From Phaeobacter sp. QD34_24 (GTDB lineage: Bacteria; Pseudomonadota; Alphaproteobacteria; Rhodobacterales; Rhodobacteraceae): 64,000 nt of DNA. The stretch's first letter is position 1. Each line of letters opens with the position of its first letter. The notes below the pieces were generated by a model. The model searched no databases. It was not told the origin of the DNA and saw only the letters and a list, made by a program, of their open reading frames with translations. A program made the position numbers and the translations under genes. Location: assembly GCF_028890115.1 (NCBI RefSeq), contig NZ_JARCJD010000006.1:62001-126000 (forward strand), read 5' to 3'. This document shows, piece after piece, positions 28,401-35,391 of this stretch.

Positions 28401-28429
28401 GTACTCTCTGCAAAATCATGCCAGCGTAA
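25427..28429 (+). CDS. fdhA: Formate dehydrogenase, molybdopterin catalytic subunit
   Basis: A 1000-residue catalytic subunit that oxidises formate to CO2. The Tat motif is D-R-R-A-F-L-R (Arg29, Arg30), followed by a hydrophobic stretch. One 4Fe-4S cluster is bound by Cys73, 76, 80 and 108. Two molybdopterin-guanine-dinucleotide domains follow. The metal ligand is Cys198 in ARICHSTTVAG, at the place where E. coli FdnG has selenocysteine, so no UGA recoding is needed. The C-terminal dinucleotide-binding domain includes LTSGRLVEYEGGGDETRSNP. Bound metal could be Mo or W. It is expected in the periplasm with FdhB. Confidence 0.95.
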   Translation: MLRKKTNGVARRPQRTSILSKVGETSVDRRAFLRGSGLAIGGLAAISATGGSVTQANAATAAAGAVETVKSVCTHCSVGCTVVAEVQNGVWVGQEPGWDSPFNLGAHCAKGASVREHAHGERRLKYPMKKEGGEWKRISWDQAINEIGDGMMQIREESGPDSVYWLGSAKHNNEQAYLFRKFAAYWGTNNVDHQARICHSTTVAGVANTWGYGAMTNSYNDIHNSKAIFIIGGNPAEAHPVSLLHVLKAKEQNNAPLIVCDPRFTRTAAHADEYVRFRPGTDVALVWGILWHIFENGWEDKEFIRTRVWGMDQIREEVAKWTPEEVERVTGTPGSQLRRVALTMANNRPGTVIWCMGGTQHTNGNNNTRAYCILQLALGNMGTSGGGTNIFRGHDNVQGATDLGVLSHTLPGYYGLSKGAWAHWARVWEEDPEWLAGQFDTLKGADGKDKSLQNLTGIPVSRWIDGILEDKENMDQPNNVRAMVLWGHAPNSQTRMTEMKTAMEKLDMLVVVDPYPTVSAVLHDRTDGVYLLPACTQFETRGSVTASNRSFQWRDKVVDPLFESLPDHVIMAKFANKFGWADRLFRNIEMEDAETPNIESITREFNRGLWTIGYTGQSPERLKKHMANQHTFDRTTLRAVGGPADGDYYGLPWPCWGTAEMNHPGTPNLYDMSKPVSEGGLTFRARFGVERDGDNLLAEGVYSAGSEIQDGYPEFTMAMLHDLGWDQDLTKAEWAIIQAIAAGEFTDVESLNLSDADFEDGETPDAIQAIFAKSGDAIGKINWKTDLSGGIQRVAIKHECAPFGNAKARAVVWTFPDPVPLHREPLYTNRRDLVADYPTYEDRKFYRLPTMYASIQKKDVSQEYPIILTSGRLVEYEGGGDETRSNPWLAELQQDMFVEINPRDANNLGVRDGEQCWVEGPEGGKVKVMAMVTERVGAGVAFMPFHFGGHFQGDDLRSKYPDGADPYVLGESTNTAQTYGYDSVTQMQETKCTLCKIMPA

Positions 28430-28441
28430 GGAGTTAGAGTA

Positions 28442-29035
28442 ATGGCAAGAGCGAAGTTTCTCTGCGATGCCGAACGCTGCATCGAATGTAACGCCTGTGT
28501 CACCGCCTGTAAGAACGAGCATGAGGTGCCCTGGGGGATCAACCGTCGCCGTGTCGTGACCATCAATGATGGCAAGCCCGGCGAACGCTCGATCTCGGTC
28601 GCCTGCATGCATTGCTCGGATGCGCCCTGTATGGCCGTTTGCCCGGTGGATTGCTTCTACCAGAACGAGGAAGGGGTGGTTCTGCACTCCAAGGACCTCT
28701 GCATCGGCTGTGGCTACTGCTTCTACGCGTGCCCCTTTGGCGCGCCGCAGTATCCGCAGGCGGGCAACTTTGGCAGCCGTGGCAAGATGGACAAATGCAC
28801 CTTCTGCGCCGGTGGCCCGGAGGAGACCCACTCCAACGCGGAGTTCTCCAAATACGGCCGCAACCGGATCGCAGAGGGCAAGCTGCCCATCTGCGCCGAG
28901 ATGTGCTCGACCAAGGCGCTGCTGGCCGGTGACGGCGACGTGGTGTCGGCGGTCTACCGCGAACGCGTCGTGGCGCGCGGTTTCGGCACCGGTGCCTGGG
29001 GCTGGGGTACGGCTTACGACCAGAAGGGCGGCTAA
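28442..29035 (+). CDS. fdhB: Formate dehydrogenase, four-cluster 4Fe-4S subunit
   Basis: A 197-residue electron-transfer subunit with four cysteine groups: CIECNACVTACKNEH, CMHCSDAPCMAVCP, CIGCGYCFYACP, and CTFC with the later CAEMC. Together these bind four 4Fe-4S clusters between FdhA and the membrane cytochrome b. Unlike E. coli FdnH there is no C-terminal membrane helix and no signal of its own, so it would be exported piggyback with FdhA. It starts 12 bases after fdhA. A terminator-like hairpin overlaps its stop. Confidence 0.93.
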   Translation: MARAKFLCDAERCIECNACVTACKNEHEVPWGINRRRVVTINDGKPGERSISVACMHCSDAPCMAVCPVDCFYQNEEGVVLHSKDLCIGCGYCFYACPFGAPQYPQAGNFGSRGKMDKCTFCAGGPEETHSNAEFSKYGRNRIAEGKLPICAEMCSTKALLAGDGDVVSAVYRERVVARGFGTGAWGWGTAYDQKGG

Positions 29036-29046
29036 ACCCGCCTTTT
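29024..29046 (+). terminator. Terminator-like hairpin at the fdhB stop
   Basis: AAGGGCGG (29024-29031) pairs with CCGCCTTT around CTAAAC (GGCGG/CCGCC core, plus one wobble and two A-T pairs), followed by TTTT at 29043-29046. It spans the fdhB stop codon. With a second stem just downstream it probably reduces read-through into fdhC. Confidence 0.6.
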
Positions 29047-29060
29047 CAGGGTAAACTAGG

Positions 29061-29087
29061 GGATGGCCTGCAATGCGCGGGCCATCC
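29061..29087 (+). other. Second hairpin in the fdhB-fdhC gap
   Basis: GGATGGCC (29061-29068) pairs with GGCCATCC (29080-29087). Further on, ACACACCCGT is repeated at 29110 and 29123, then CCGTACGTACGAC, before the AAGGAG of fdhC. The 131-base gap is unusual for this compact locus. Confidence 0.55.
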
Positions 29088-29166
29088 TGCCCTACGTGAT
29101 TCACAGATGACACACCCGTACGACACACCCGTCCGTACGTACGACAGACTCGAAGGAGTGTGGCTC

Positions 29167-30375
29167 ATGCTGCGCATGGTTTTCGCATTTGTTCTGCAAT
29201 TGACGCTGCTGGTCGGCGCGGTGCAGGCACAGGACACGACCGCGCCAATCGCGCCGGATCGCAGCGCCACCGGCGGCGCGCAGACGCTTGAAGATATCCT
29301 CGCCCGGCAGCGGGGCGAGAGACTGGACGACTCCTTCCGCCGCGATGCCACCGGCAACCCCGAGATCGCTGCCGGTATCACCGAACAGCTGGGCACCCTT
29401 GGCGGCGCCTCCGATCCCGAGGTCTGGCGCCAGCTGCGCTATGGGTCGGCCGATGTGACGGTCTCGGCCGGGGGCGAGGTTGCCAGCGTGCTGATGCAGG
29501 ACGGCGGCATGACCTGGCTTTCCTTCCGCGACGGGCCGTTGCGCAGCTACGGGGGCTGGCTGCTGCTTGGCACCATCGGCGCTCTGGTGGTGTTCTTCCT
29601 CTTGCGCGGGCGCATCGCCATAGATGAAGAGCTGACCGGGCGCACCGTAACCCGCTTCAAGTTCATCGAGCGCATGGCCCATTGGACGCTGGCGGGCTCC
29701 TTCATCGTGCTGGGTATCACCGGACTTCTGACCCTGTTCGGCCGCGCCTTCATCGCGCCCTACCTTGGCAAGGATCTCAATTCCTTCTTGCTGATTTATG
29801 GTAAATGGCTGCACAACTCGGTCGCCTGGGCCTTCATGGTGGCGCTGGTCCTGGTCTTCGTGATGTGGGTGGTGCACAACATTCCGAACCGCACCGACCT
29901 GGTGTGGATCCGCCAGTTCGGCGGCATCATCGGCAAGAAACACCCGCCCGCAAAGAAATTCAACGCAGGCCAGAAGGTGATCTTCTGGTCGGTGATCCTG
30001 TTTGGCGCCTCGATCTCGGTCTCGGGGCTGTCGCTGCTGTTCCCCTATGAGCTGCCGCTGTTCGCCAAGACATTCGCGGTGCTGAACGATATCGGCGCAC
30101 CCCAGTGGATCGGGCTTGGCACCCTGCCGGAACAGCTGTCGCCGCAGGAAGAAATGCAGTTCGCGCAAGCCTGGCACGCCATTATGGCCTTCGTGCTGAT
30201 GGCGATCATCATTGCCCATATCTATATCGGCTCGGTCGGTATGGAGGGTGCCTATGATGCCATGGGATCGGGGGAAGTGGACGAGGCCTGGGCCCATCAG
30301 CACCACTCGATCTGGCTGGAGGAAGAAAAAGCCAAAGCCGCCGCAAGCGCCAAGGGCGCAACCCCGGCGGAATAG
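29167..30375 (+). CDS. fdhC: Formate dehydrogenase, cytochrome b556 subunit
   Basis: A 402-residue membrane subunit that takes electrons from FdhB to quinone. It has its own signal peptide (cleavage near VGAVQAQ), a periplasmic N-terminal domain of about 110 residues, then a first membrane helix. A four-helix cytochrome b core follows with heme-ligand histidines in ERMAHWTLAGSF, KWLHNSVAWAFM and AQAWHAIMAF. The N-terminal extension is typical of this family and absent from E. coli FdnI. ATG 29167 has AAGGAG 8 bases upstream and gives the signal peptide; the ATG at 29107 does not. Confidence 0.9.
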   Translation: MLRMVFAFVLQLTLLVGAVQAQDTTAPIAPDRSATGGAQTLEDILARQRGERLDDSFRRDATGNPEIAAGITEQLGTLGGASDPEVWRQLRYGSADVTVSAGGEVASVLMQDGGMTWLSFRDGPLRSYGGWLLLGTIGALVVFFLLRGRIAIDEELTGRTVTRFKFIERMAHWTLAGSFIVLGITGLLTLFGRAFIAPYLGKDLNSFLLIYGKWLHNSVAWAFMVALVLVFVMWVVHNIPNRTDLVWIRQFGGIIGKKHPPAKKFNAGQKVIFWSVILFGASISVSGLSLLFPYELPLFAKTFAVLNDIGAPQWIGLGTLPEQLSPQEEMQFAQAWHAIMAFVLMAIIIAHIYIGSVGMEGAYDAMGSGEVDEAWAHQHHSIWLEEEKAKAAASAKGATPAE

Positions 30376-30396
30376 GCCTCCACAGACCGAAAGCAG

Positions 30397-31710
30397 ATGC
30401 GTCTTCTTGCCAGCCTGACCCTTGTTGCCTGTCTCTGCGCCGGATCGCTTCCGGCGCAGGAATTCGTGACGCTCAAAGGACACGGCGGGCCGATCATGGG
30501 GGTGGCGACGGCGCCTTCGGGGCAGGTGGCCAGCGCCAGTTTCGACAATTCGGCAGCGCTTTGGCAGGCGCGCGCGCCGCAGTGGCTGGAGGGCCATGAT
30601 GCGGCGGTGACGGCGGTCCGTTTTGTCGGGCAGGATCGCCTGGTGACGGGGGGAGACGATTTTGCCCTGCGTCTTTGGGCGCCCGATGGCAGCTCAAAGC
30701 TGCTGGGGCGGCACAAGGGCAAGGTGCGCGGGCTGGCGGTGTCAGCCGATGGGGGCGCCATTGCCTCGGCCAGCTGGGATGGCAGCATCGGGATCTGGCC
30801 ACTGGATGGCGCGCCTGCGCGGATGATTGAGATCGGCAGTGGGGTGAATGACGTGGCCCATGGGCCGGAGGGTCTGCTGTTTGCCGCAACCATGGACGGG
30901 CGCGTCCTGCGGATCGATCCCAAGGGGGATGGCGCGCCGCGTCCGCTGGCAGAGCAGGGATTTGGCGTCAACCGCCTGATCGTCGATGCGACAGCAGGCT
31001 GGCTCGCCTATGGCGCCGTCGATGGGGCGACGCGTATCATTGACCTGAACGACGGCGCTGCAATCGCGGATTTCACCCTCGACCGCCGCCCGATCCTGGC
31101 CATGGCCTACCATGCAGCCACCGGCCAATTGGCGGTGGGTGATGGGCACGGCTATATCATGATGATCGCCACCGGGCAGGGCAGCGCCAACGAGAATGAT
31201 GGCTGGCGTATCGCCCGTGATTTCCGCGCCACCCGCAAGGGCCCCATATGGGCGCTTGCCTTTTCCCCCGATGGCAACACCATATGGGCCGGAGGGTTGG
31301 ATGACGTGATCTATGGCTGGCCAGTGGCACTGATGGGAGACTTCGATCCCGCCATGGGGCAGGAGCGCACATTCCTGCGCCCGGCCGACAGCATGCCCAA
31401 CGGCGAGCGGCAGTTCATGCGCAAATGCTCGATCTGCCACGCGCTGACACCTGGCGACAGCCGAAAGGCGGGGCCGACGCTTTATGCGTTGTTCGGGCGC
31501 CGTGCGGGCAGCCTGCCGGGATACCGTTATTCGCCGGTTCTGGATGGATCTGATATCATATGGACCGACGACACCATTGACGCGCTGTTCGATCTGGGGC
31601 CGGATCACTATATTCCGGGTTCCAAGATGCCGATGCAGCGCATTACCGCCGCCGAGGATCGCAAGGATCTGGTGGCGTTTCTGAAACGCGCAACGCGACC
31701 GGAGGAGTGA
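30397..31710 (+). CDS. Periplasmic WD40-like propeller fused to cytochrome c
   Basis: A 437-residue exported protein. A signal peptide covers the first 21 or so residues. Residues 25-310 contain at least five WD40-like blades (for example GPIMGVATAPSGQVASASFDN, AVTAVRFVGQDRLVTGGDD, RGLAVSADGGAIASASWDG, IWALAFSPDGNTIWAGGLD). The C-terminal 100 residues are a class I cytochrome c with heme at C344-S-I-C347-H348 and Met411 in GSKMPMQ as the likely sixth ligand. It follows fdhC by 21 bases, so it is likely part of the complex or an electron acceptor of the system. The propeller may dock it to a partner. Confidence 0.82.
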   Translation: MRLLASLTLVACLCAGSLPAQEFVTLKGHGGPIMGVATAPSGQVASASFDNSAALWQARAPQWLEGHDAAVTAVRFVGQDRLVTGGDDFALRLWAPDGSSKLLGRHKGKVRGLAVSADGGAIASASWDGSIGIWPLDGAPARMIEIGSGVNDVAHGPEGLLFAATMDGRVLRIDPKGDGAPRPLAEQGFGVNRLIVDATAGWLAYGAVDGATRIIDLNDGAAIADFTLDRRPILAMAYHAATGQLAVGDGHGYIMMIATGQGSANENDGWRIARDFRATRKGPIWALAFSPDGNTIWAGGLDDVIYGWPVALMGDFDPAMGQERTFLRPADSMPNGERQFMRKCSICHALTPGDSRKAGPTLYALFGRRAGSLPGYRYSPVLDGSDIIWTDDTIDALFDLGPDHYIPGSKMPMQRITAAEDRKDLVAFLKRATRPEE

Positions 31711-31714
31711 CAGG

Positions 31715-31840
31715 ATGAAAGCGATGATTGCAGGCTTTGCGGCGATTGCCGTGATTGCCGTGGGGGCGGATCTGGCCTTGGATCGTGCAGGGTTTGCCGC
31801 TGATGAGAAATTCTCTGGCCAAGCGGTGCGACTGGATTGA
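31715..31840 (+). CDS. 41-residue single-helix membrane protein
   Basis: A short frame with ATG 31715 directly after GGAGGAG at 31701-31707. The product has two basic/polar residues, a hydrophobic helix (MIAGFAAIAVIAVGADLAL), and a short polar tail. It could be a signal anchor, or a signal peptide with a tiny mature part. It starts 4 bases after the cytochrome stop, and its TGA overlaps the TTG start of the regulator gene, so it is translationally linked to both. No family is known to me; it may be a small subunit or assembly factor of the formate dehydrogenase system. Confidence 0.6.
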   Translation: MKAMIAGFAAIAVIAVGADLALDRAGFAADEKFSGQAVRLD

Positions 31841-33198
31841 ACCAGCCTGTGATCTCTGCCGCCCCGCGCGATGAATACGGCGAAAACCTTGCCGGTGCCT
31901 CGATCCTGGTGATCGATGACGAACCGGGCATGCGCAATTTCATGACCAAGATCCTGAGCCCCCGCTGCAAGCGGGTGGAGCAGGCGAGCTCTGCCGCCGA
32001 AGCCTCGCAGATCCTGGACAAGGCCCATTTTGACCTGGTGATCCTGGACAATATCATGCCCGGCAAGACCGGCCTTGAGTGGGTGCAGGAACAGCGCCGG
32101 GTGGGGCTGTTTGCCGATACCATCCTGGTCACGGCCTATGCGGATCTGGAAACCGCGATCCTGGCGCTGAGGGCCGGGGTGGCGGATTTCGTGTTGAAGC
32201 CTTTCCGCGCCAACCAGATCCTGAACTCGGTGGCCCGCGCGCTGGATCGAAAATACCTGCGGCGGGAAAATTACCTGCTGAAGCACGAACTTTCGGCCGA
32301 AGGGGCGACGGCGCGGGGGCGGCTGCTGGGGAAATCGGCGGCCATCACCCGGGCGCGGGAGATGCTGACCCGGCTGGCGCCGCTGCCGACACCGGTGCTG
32401 TTCACCGGTGCCAGCGGCACCGGCAAGGAGATCGCCGCCCGCACCCTGCATTCCCTGTCGGAACGCGCGGAAAAGCCATTCGTGGCGGTCAACTGCGCCG
32501 CCATTGCGCCGGATCGCATCGGGCAGGAGCTGTTCGGGGTGCTGGATGACAACGACCGGCGCCGGGACGGATTGTTCCTGCATGCCGACGGCGGCACCCT
32601 GTTCCTGGACGAGGTGGCGCAGATGCCCGATCAGGTGCAGGCGGCCCTGCTGCGGGTGCTGGAGGATCAGCGCGTGCGGCCCGTGGGCGCCGAGCGGGAC
32701 ATCCCGCTGAACCTGCGGTTCCTCTTCGCCACCAATGCCGATCTGGAGCAGGCGGTGGCCGAGGGGCGGTTCCGCGCCGATCTCTATCACCGGATCAACG
32801 TGGTGAAGATCGAGATGCCGCCCTTGCGCGACCGCATCGAGGATATCGTGGAACTGGCGGCGCTGTTCATGGAGCAGTTCTCGGCAACGCTGGCCATGCC
32901 GGCGCTGGAGCTGGACGAGGAAACCCTGCTGAAATTCTCGCGCTACGAATGGCCCGGGAACGTGCGTGAGCTGCGCAATCTCATCGAACGTTCGGTGATC
33001 CTCGGCGCCTTCCCGGAGGAGTTTTCCGGCAAGGGATCGGTCACGGGACCGGCGGCGATCGAAACGCTCGACCTGGTCACCCAACGGCACATCATGCACA
33101 TGCTGGACGCCTGCGAGGGTAACCGCGCCGAGGCGGCCCGGCGCCTGGGAGTGTCGCGCAAGACCATCGACCGCAAATGCGCCTCCTGGGGGGTGTGA
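31837..33198 (+). CDS. NtrC-type response regulator without GAFTGA motif
   Basis: A 453-residue response regulator. The receiver domain has acidic DDE near residue 26, phospho-acceptor Asp71 in ILDNIMPG and the conserved Lys in VLKPF. The AAA+ domain has Walker A GASGTGKE (191-198) and Walker B TLFLDEV. The C-terminal Fis-type helix-turn-helix is EAARRLGVSRKTIDRK. The sigma-54 contact loop GAFTGA is missing: residues 229-245 read GQELFGVLDDNDRRRDG. It probably works without sigma-54. The start is TTG 31837, overlapping the stop of the 41-residue gene. The kinase at 33351 converges on it and is the likely partner. Confidence 0.88.
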   Translation: MNQPVISAAPRDEYGENLAGASILVIDDEPGMRNFMTKILSPRCKRVEQASSAAEASQILDKAHFDLVILDNIMPGKTGLEWVQEQRRVGLFADTILVTAYADLETAILALRAGVADFVLKPFRANQILNSVARALDRKYLRRENYLLKHELSAEGATARGRLLGKSAAITRAREMLTRLAPLPTPVLFTGASGTGKEIAARTLHSLSERAEKPFVAVNCAAIAPDRIGQELFGVLDDNDRRRDGLFLHADGGTLFLDEVAQMPDQVQAALLRVLEDQRVRPVGAERDIPLNLRFLFATNADLEQAVAEGRFRADLYHRINVVKIEMPPLRDRIEDIVELAALFMEQFSATLAMPALELDEETLLKFSRYEWPGNVRELRNLIERSVILGAFPEEFSGKGSVTGPAAIETLDLVTQRHIMHMLDACEGNRAEAARRLGVSRKTIDRKCASWGV

Positions 33199-33199
33199 C

Positions 33200-33307
33200 G
33201 GGGGGCGGGCCTGACGCGGGGCGGGAGGCTCCCGCGCCTGTTGCATGATTTGCAGGGCAAATCCCGCAAAATAGCCTTGGGCCCAGCGCTGCGCTATTGC
33301 GCAGCGC
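33200..33307 (+). repeat. Three-hairpin 3-prime element, copy 4
   Basis: Hairpin A is GCGGG-AGGCT-CCCGC (33221-33235). Hairpin B is GATTTGC-AGG-GCAAATC (33247-33263). Linker TTGGGC at 33277 leads into hairpin C, GCGCTGCGC-TATT-GCGCAGCGC (33286-33307). It follows the regulator gene in the same orientation as copies 1 and 2. Stem sequences of B and C differ from the other copies, but pairing is kept. Confidence 0.7.
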
Positions 33308-33322
33308 GCGCGTGCATAGATG

Positions 33323-33340
33323 GCTGCGCTATTGCACAGC
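33323..33340. terminator. Second near-identical hairpin between convergent genes
   Basis: GCTGCGC-TATT-GCACAGC repeats the core of hairpin C at 33288-33305 with one mismatch. It lies 10 bases before the kinase stop codon (minus strand) and may act as its transcript end, so the pair could work as a bidirectional terminator. Confidence 0.5.
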
Positions 33341-33350
33341 GGGGGCGCGT

Positions 33351-35303
33351 CTAGTCGCGGCGTTCCGGCAGCCAGATCGAAAAGGCAGCCCCGCCTTCGG
33401 GGCGGTTCCGGGCGGTGATGATACCGCCTGCATGTTGGATCAGGGTCTGGCTGATCGACAGGCCGAGGCCGGTGCCTTCGCCCGGTTTGGTGGTGAAGAA
33501 CGGGTTGAAGACCTCGGCGATATGCGCCTCATCGATCCCGGTGCCGCTGTCCGAAACGGTCAGGCAGGCGCCGGGCGCACCATCGCGATCCTGAGCCGCA
33601 AGAGAGAGGGTCAGGGTGCCGCCGTCCTTCATCGCGTGGACCGCATTGATGATCAGGTTGATGATCACCTGCTGCAATTCGCCCGGATCGATCCGCACCA
33701 GCGGTGCAGCCCCCAGATCACCGGTCACCGTAATGTCATGTTTGGCGATCAGGTGATCCACCAGCACCAGGCAATCGGTGATGACATTCGCGATATCGAC
33801 GCTTTCCTCGAAGGTGCCGAATTCCGAGGGCCGGGCGAATTGCAGCAGCTTGCCGACGATGGCGCCGATCCGCATGACCTGATTGTCGATGAGGCCCAGC
33901 TCGGTCTGTACCTCATCCGCTGCGGGCCCCAGGGTCATCCGCATCACATCGACATTGCCCTGGATCACCGCCACGGGATTGTTGATCTCATGGGCGACAC
34001 CTGCGGTGATCTCACCGATGGAGGCGAGCTTTTCGTTCAGAACCAGTTGTTTATAGGTCTCTTCCAGCTTGCGGTTGGCGGCCTTCAGCTCGCTGGTGCG
34101 CTGATCCACGCGGGCATTCAGCTCTTCGGCCCAATCGCGCAGCTTTTGGTCGCGCTCCTGGATCTGGTCCAGGAGCGTATCCAGATGGCTGGCCACCTGG
34201 CCAATCTCGTTGCGGCTGCCCACATCGCCGTTGCGGGCCGCAAGGTCGCCGCGCTCCACCTGTTTCATGGTGTCGGTCATCCGCTCAAGCGGCGCAAAGA
34301 TCCCCTTGGCCAGCTTTAGAAACAGCGGCGCCGAGATTGCCAGAACCAGAAGGAACACCCCGACGATGGTCCAATAGGCTTCGGATTTTGCGGCATTGTA
34401 GGGGGCTTCCAGAAATCCCACATAGAGCATGCCGACACGGGCGCCGAAACTGTCGGTGAGCGGCAGGTAGCCCGAGATATACCAGTCGTTGACCACAAAG
34501 GCCCGATCAAGCCAGGTGCGCCCTTCCTCCAGTACCAGGGTGCGCACCGCCGCAGAGACCCGTGTGCCAAGGGCGCGCACCTCCTCGAACAGGCGCACAT
34601 TGGTGGAGACCCGGGTATCCTCCAGAAACAGCGTCGCCGTGCCCTGCCGGTTGCCGCCGTCCTTGTCGCCGAGATAGACCAGCGCGTTCAGCCGGTCGAT
34701 GAAATCGAGGTTGCGATTCAGCAACAGCCCGCCGCGCAGGACACCGTTATGGCCGGGCATGATCACCGGGGCCGCGGTATGGACCACCATGCCGCGATCC
34801 TCGATCCGGCGCGTGGTTGGGGCGGCGGCTTCGGTTTCGATCAGCGGGATGATGGCGCGTTCCTGCAAGGCTGGCGACAAAAGCGCCAGGTCAGCGGCGG
34901 AAAAGATATCGATCTCCGAGGCCAGCCGTCCACGCGCGGCGGTCTGCACCACGGGCCATTTTCCCTGCGCGCCACTCAGCGCCGTCAGAGGCAGATATTC
35001 CAGGAAATCCAGCTGCATCTGGGGTCTGCGATCGCTCAGAAAGCGGCTCACCGCTTCCGGTCCCTCCTTCAGCGCGGTCTCGAAAGCGGTGGATTGCGCC
35101 AGGCTCAACAGGCTGTTGGCGCTACCGGTCTGCAGATGGCCAAGATACTGTTCCGCGATCCGCAGATCGCTGTCCACCTTGGCGATCAGCACCGCGTCGT
35201 AATCCGCGTTCCAACGGGTCATCGCCAGGATCAGCATCAGCGGCATCAAAACGCTGAGTGGTACAAGCGCCAGCAAGAGCAGGCGTAGGCGAACGGATTT
35301 CAA
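33351..35303 (-). CDS. Membrane sensor histidine kinase
   Basis: A 650-residue kinase. An N-terminal membrane helix (residues 8-28) is followed by a periplasmic sensor of about 290 residues, a second helix near 320-345, a HAMP domain and a coiled coil. The H-box AGVAHEINNPVAV contains His438. The ATPase has N-box INLIINAVHAM, DSGTGIDE, FFTTKPGEGTGLGL. I place the start at TTG 35303 because GGGAGGGG lies 8 bases upstream and the product then begins KSVRLRLLLLAL. The longer frame to 35441 would run into the SDR gene. It converges with the NtrC-like regulator and is the likely partner. It may also be read from the lipid operon upstream. Confidence 0.85.
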   Translation of the reverse strand: MKSVRLRLLLLALVPLSVLMPLMLILAMTRWNADYDAVLIAKVDSDLRIAEQYLGHLQTGSANSLLSLAQSTAFETALKEGPEAVSRFLSDRRPQMQLDFLEYLPLTALSGAQGKWPVVQTAARGRLASEIDIFSAADLALLSPALQERAIIPLIETEAAAPTTRRIEDRGMVVHTAAPVIMPGHNGVLRGGLLLNRNLDFIDRLNALVYLGDKDGGNRQGTATLFLEDTRVSTNVRLFEEVRALGTRVSAAVRTLVLEEGRTWLDRAFVVNDWYISGYLPLTDSFGARVGMLYVGFLEAPYNAAKSEAYWTIVGVFLLVLAISAPLFLKLAKGIFAPLERMTDTMKQVERGDLAARNGDVGSRNEIGQVASHLDTLLDQIQERDQKLRDWAEELNARVDQRTSELKAANRKLEETYKQLVLNEKLASIGEITAGVAHEINNPVAVIQGNVDVMRMTLGPAADEVQTELGLIDNQVMRIGAIVGKLLQFARPSEFGTFEESVDIANVITDCLVLVDHLIAKHDITVTGDLGAAPLVRIDPGELQQVIINLIINAVHAMKDGGTLTLSLAAQDRDGAPGACLTVSDSGTGIDEAHIAEVFNPFFTTKPGEGTGLGLSISQTLIQHAGGIITARNRPEGGAAFSIWLPERRD

Positions 35304-35391
35304 GGTGTGGCCCCTCCCATGGCCGGGGCACTGTGACATCGCTTCCATGAGGAGGGCAAGGGGCAGGCCCGCATAATCGACCTGGCAGGGA

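Noticed and set aside
25379-29128. 1249-codon minus-strand open frame
   Set aside because: It lies opposite fdhA and fdhB, whose products have clear cofactor motifs. Long antisense frames are common in GC-rich DNA, and this one has no family features.
30742-33246. 834-codon minus-strand open frame
   Set aside because: Antisense to the WD40-cytochrome and regulator genes; Gln/His/Arg-rich composition with no domain.
33286-33340. Tandem hairpins as a CRISPR-like or short-repeat array
   Set aside because: Only two imperfect copies, each a hairpin, between convergent genes. Termination is the simpler reading.
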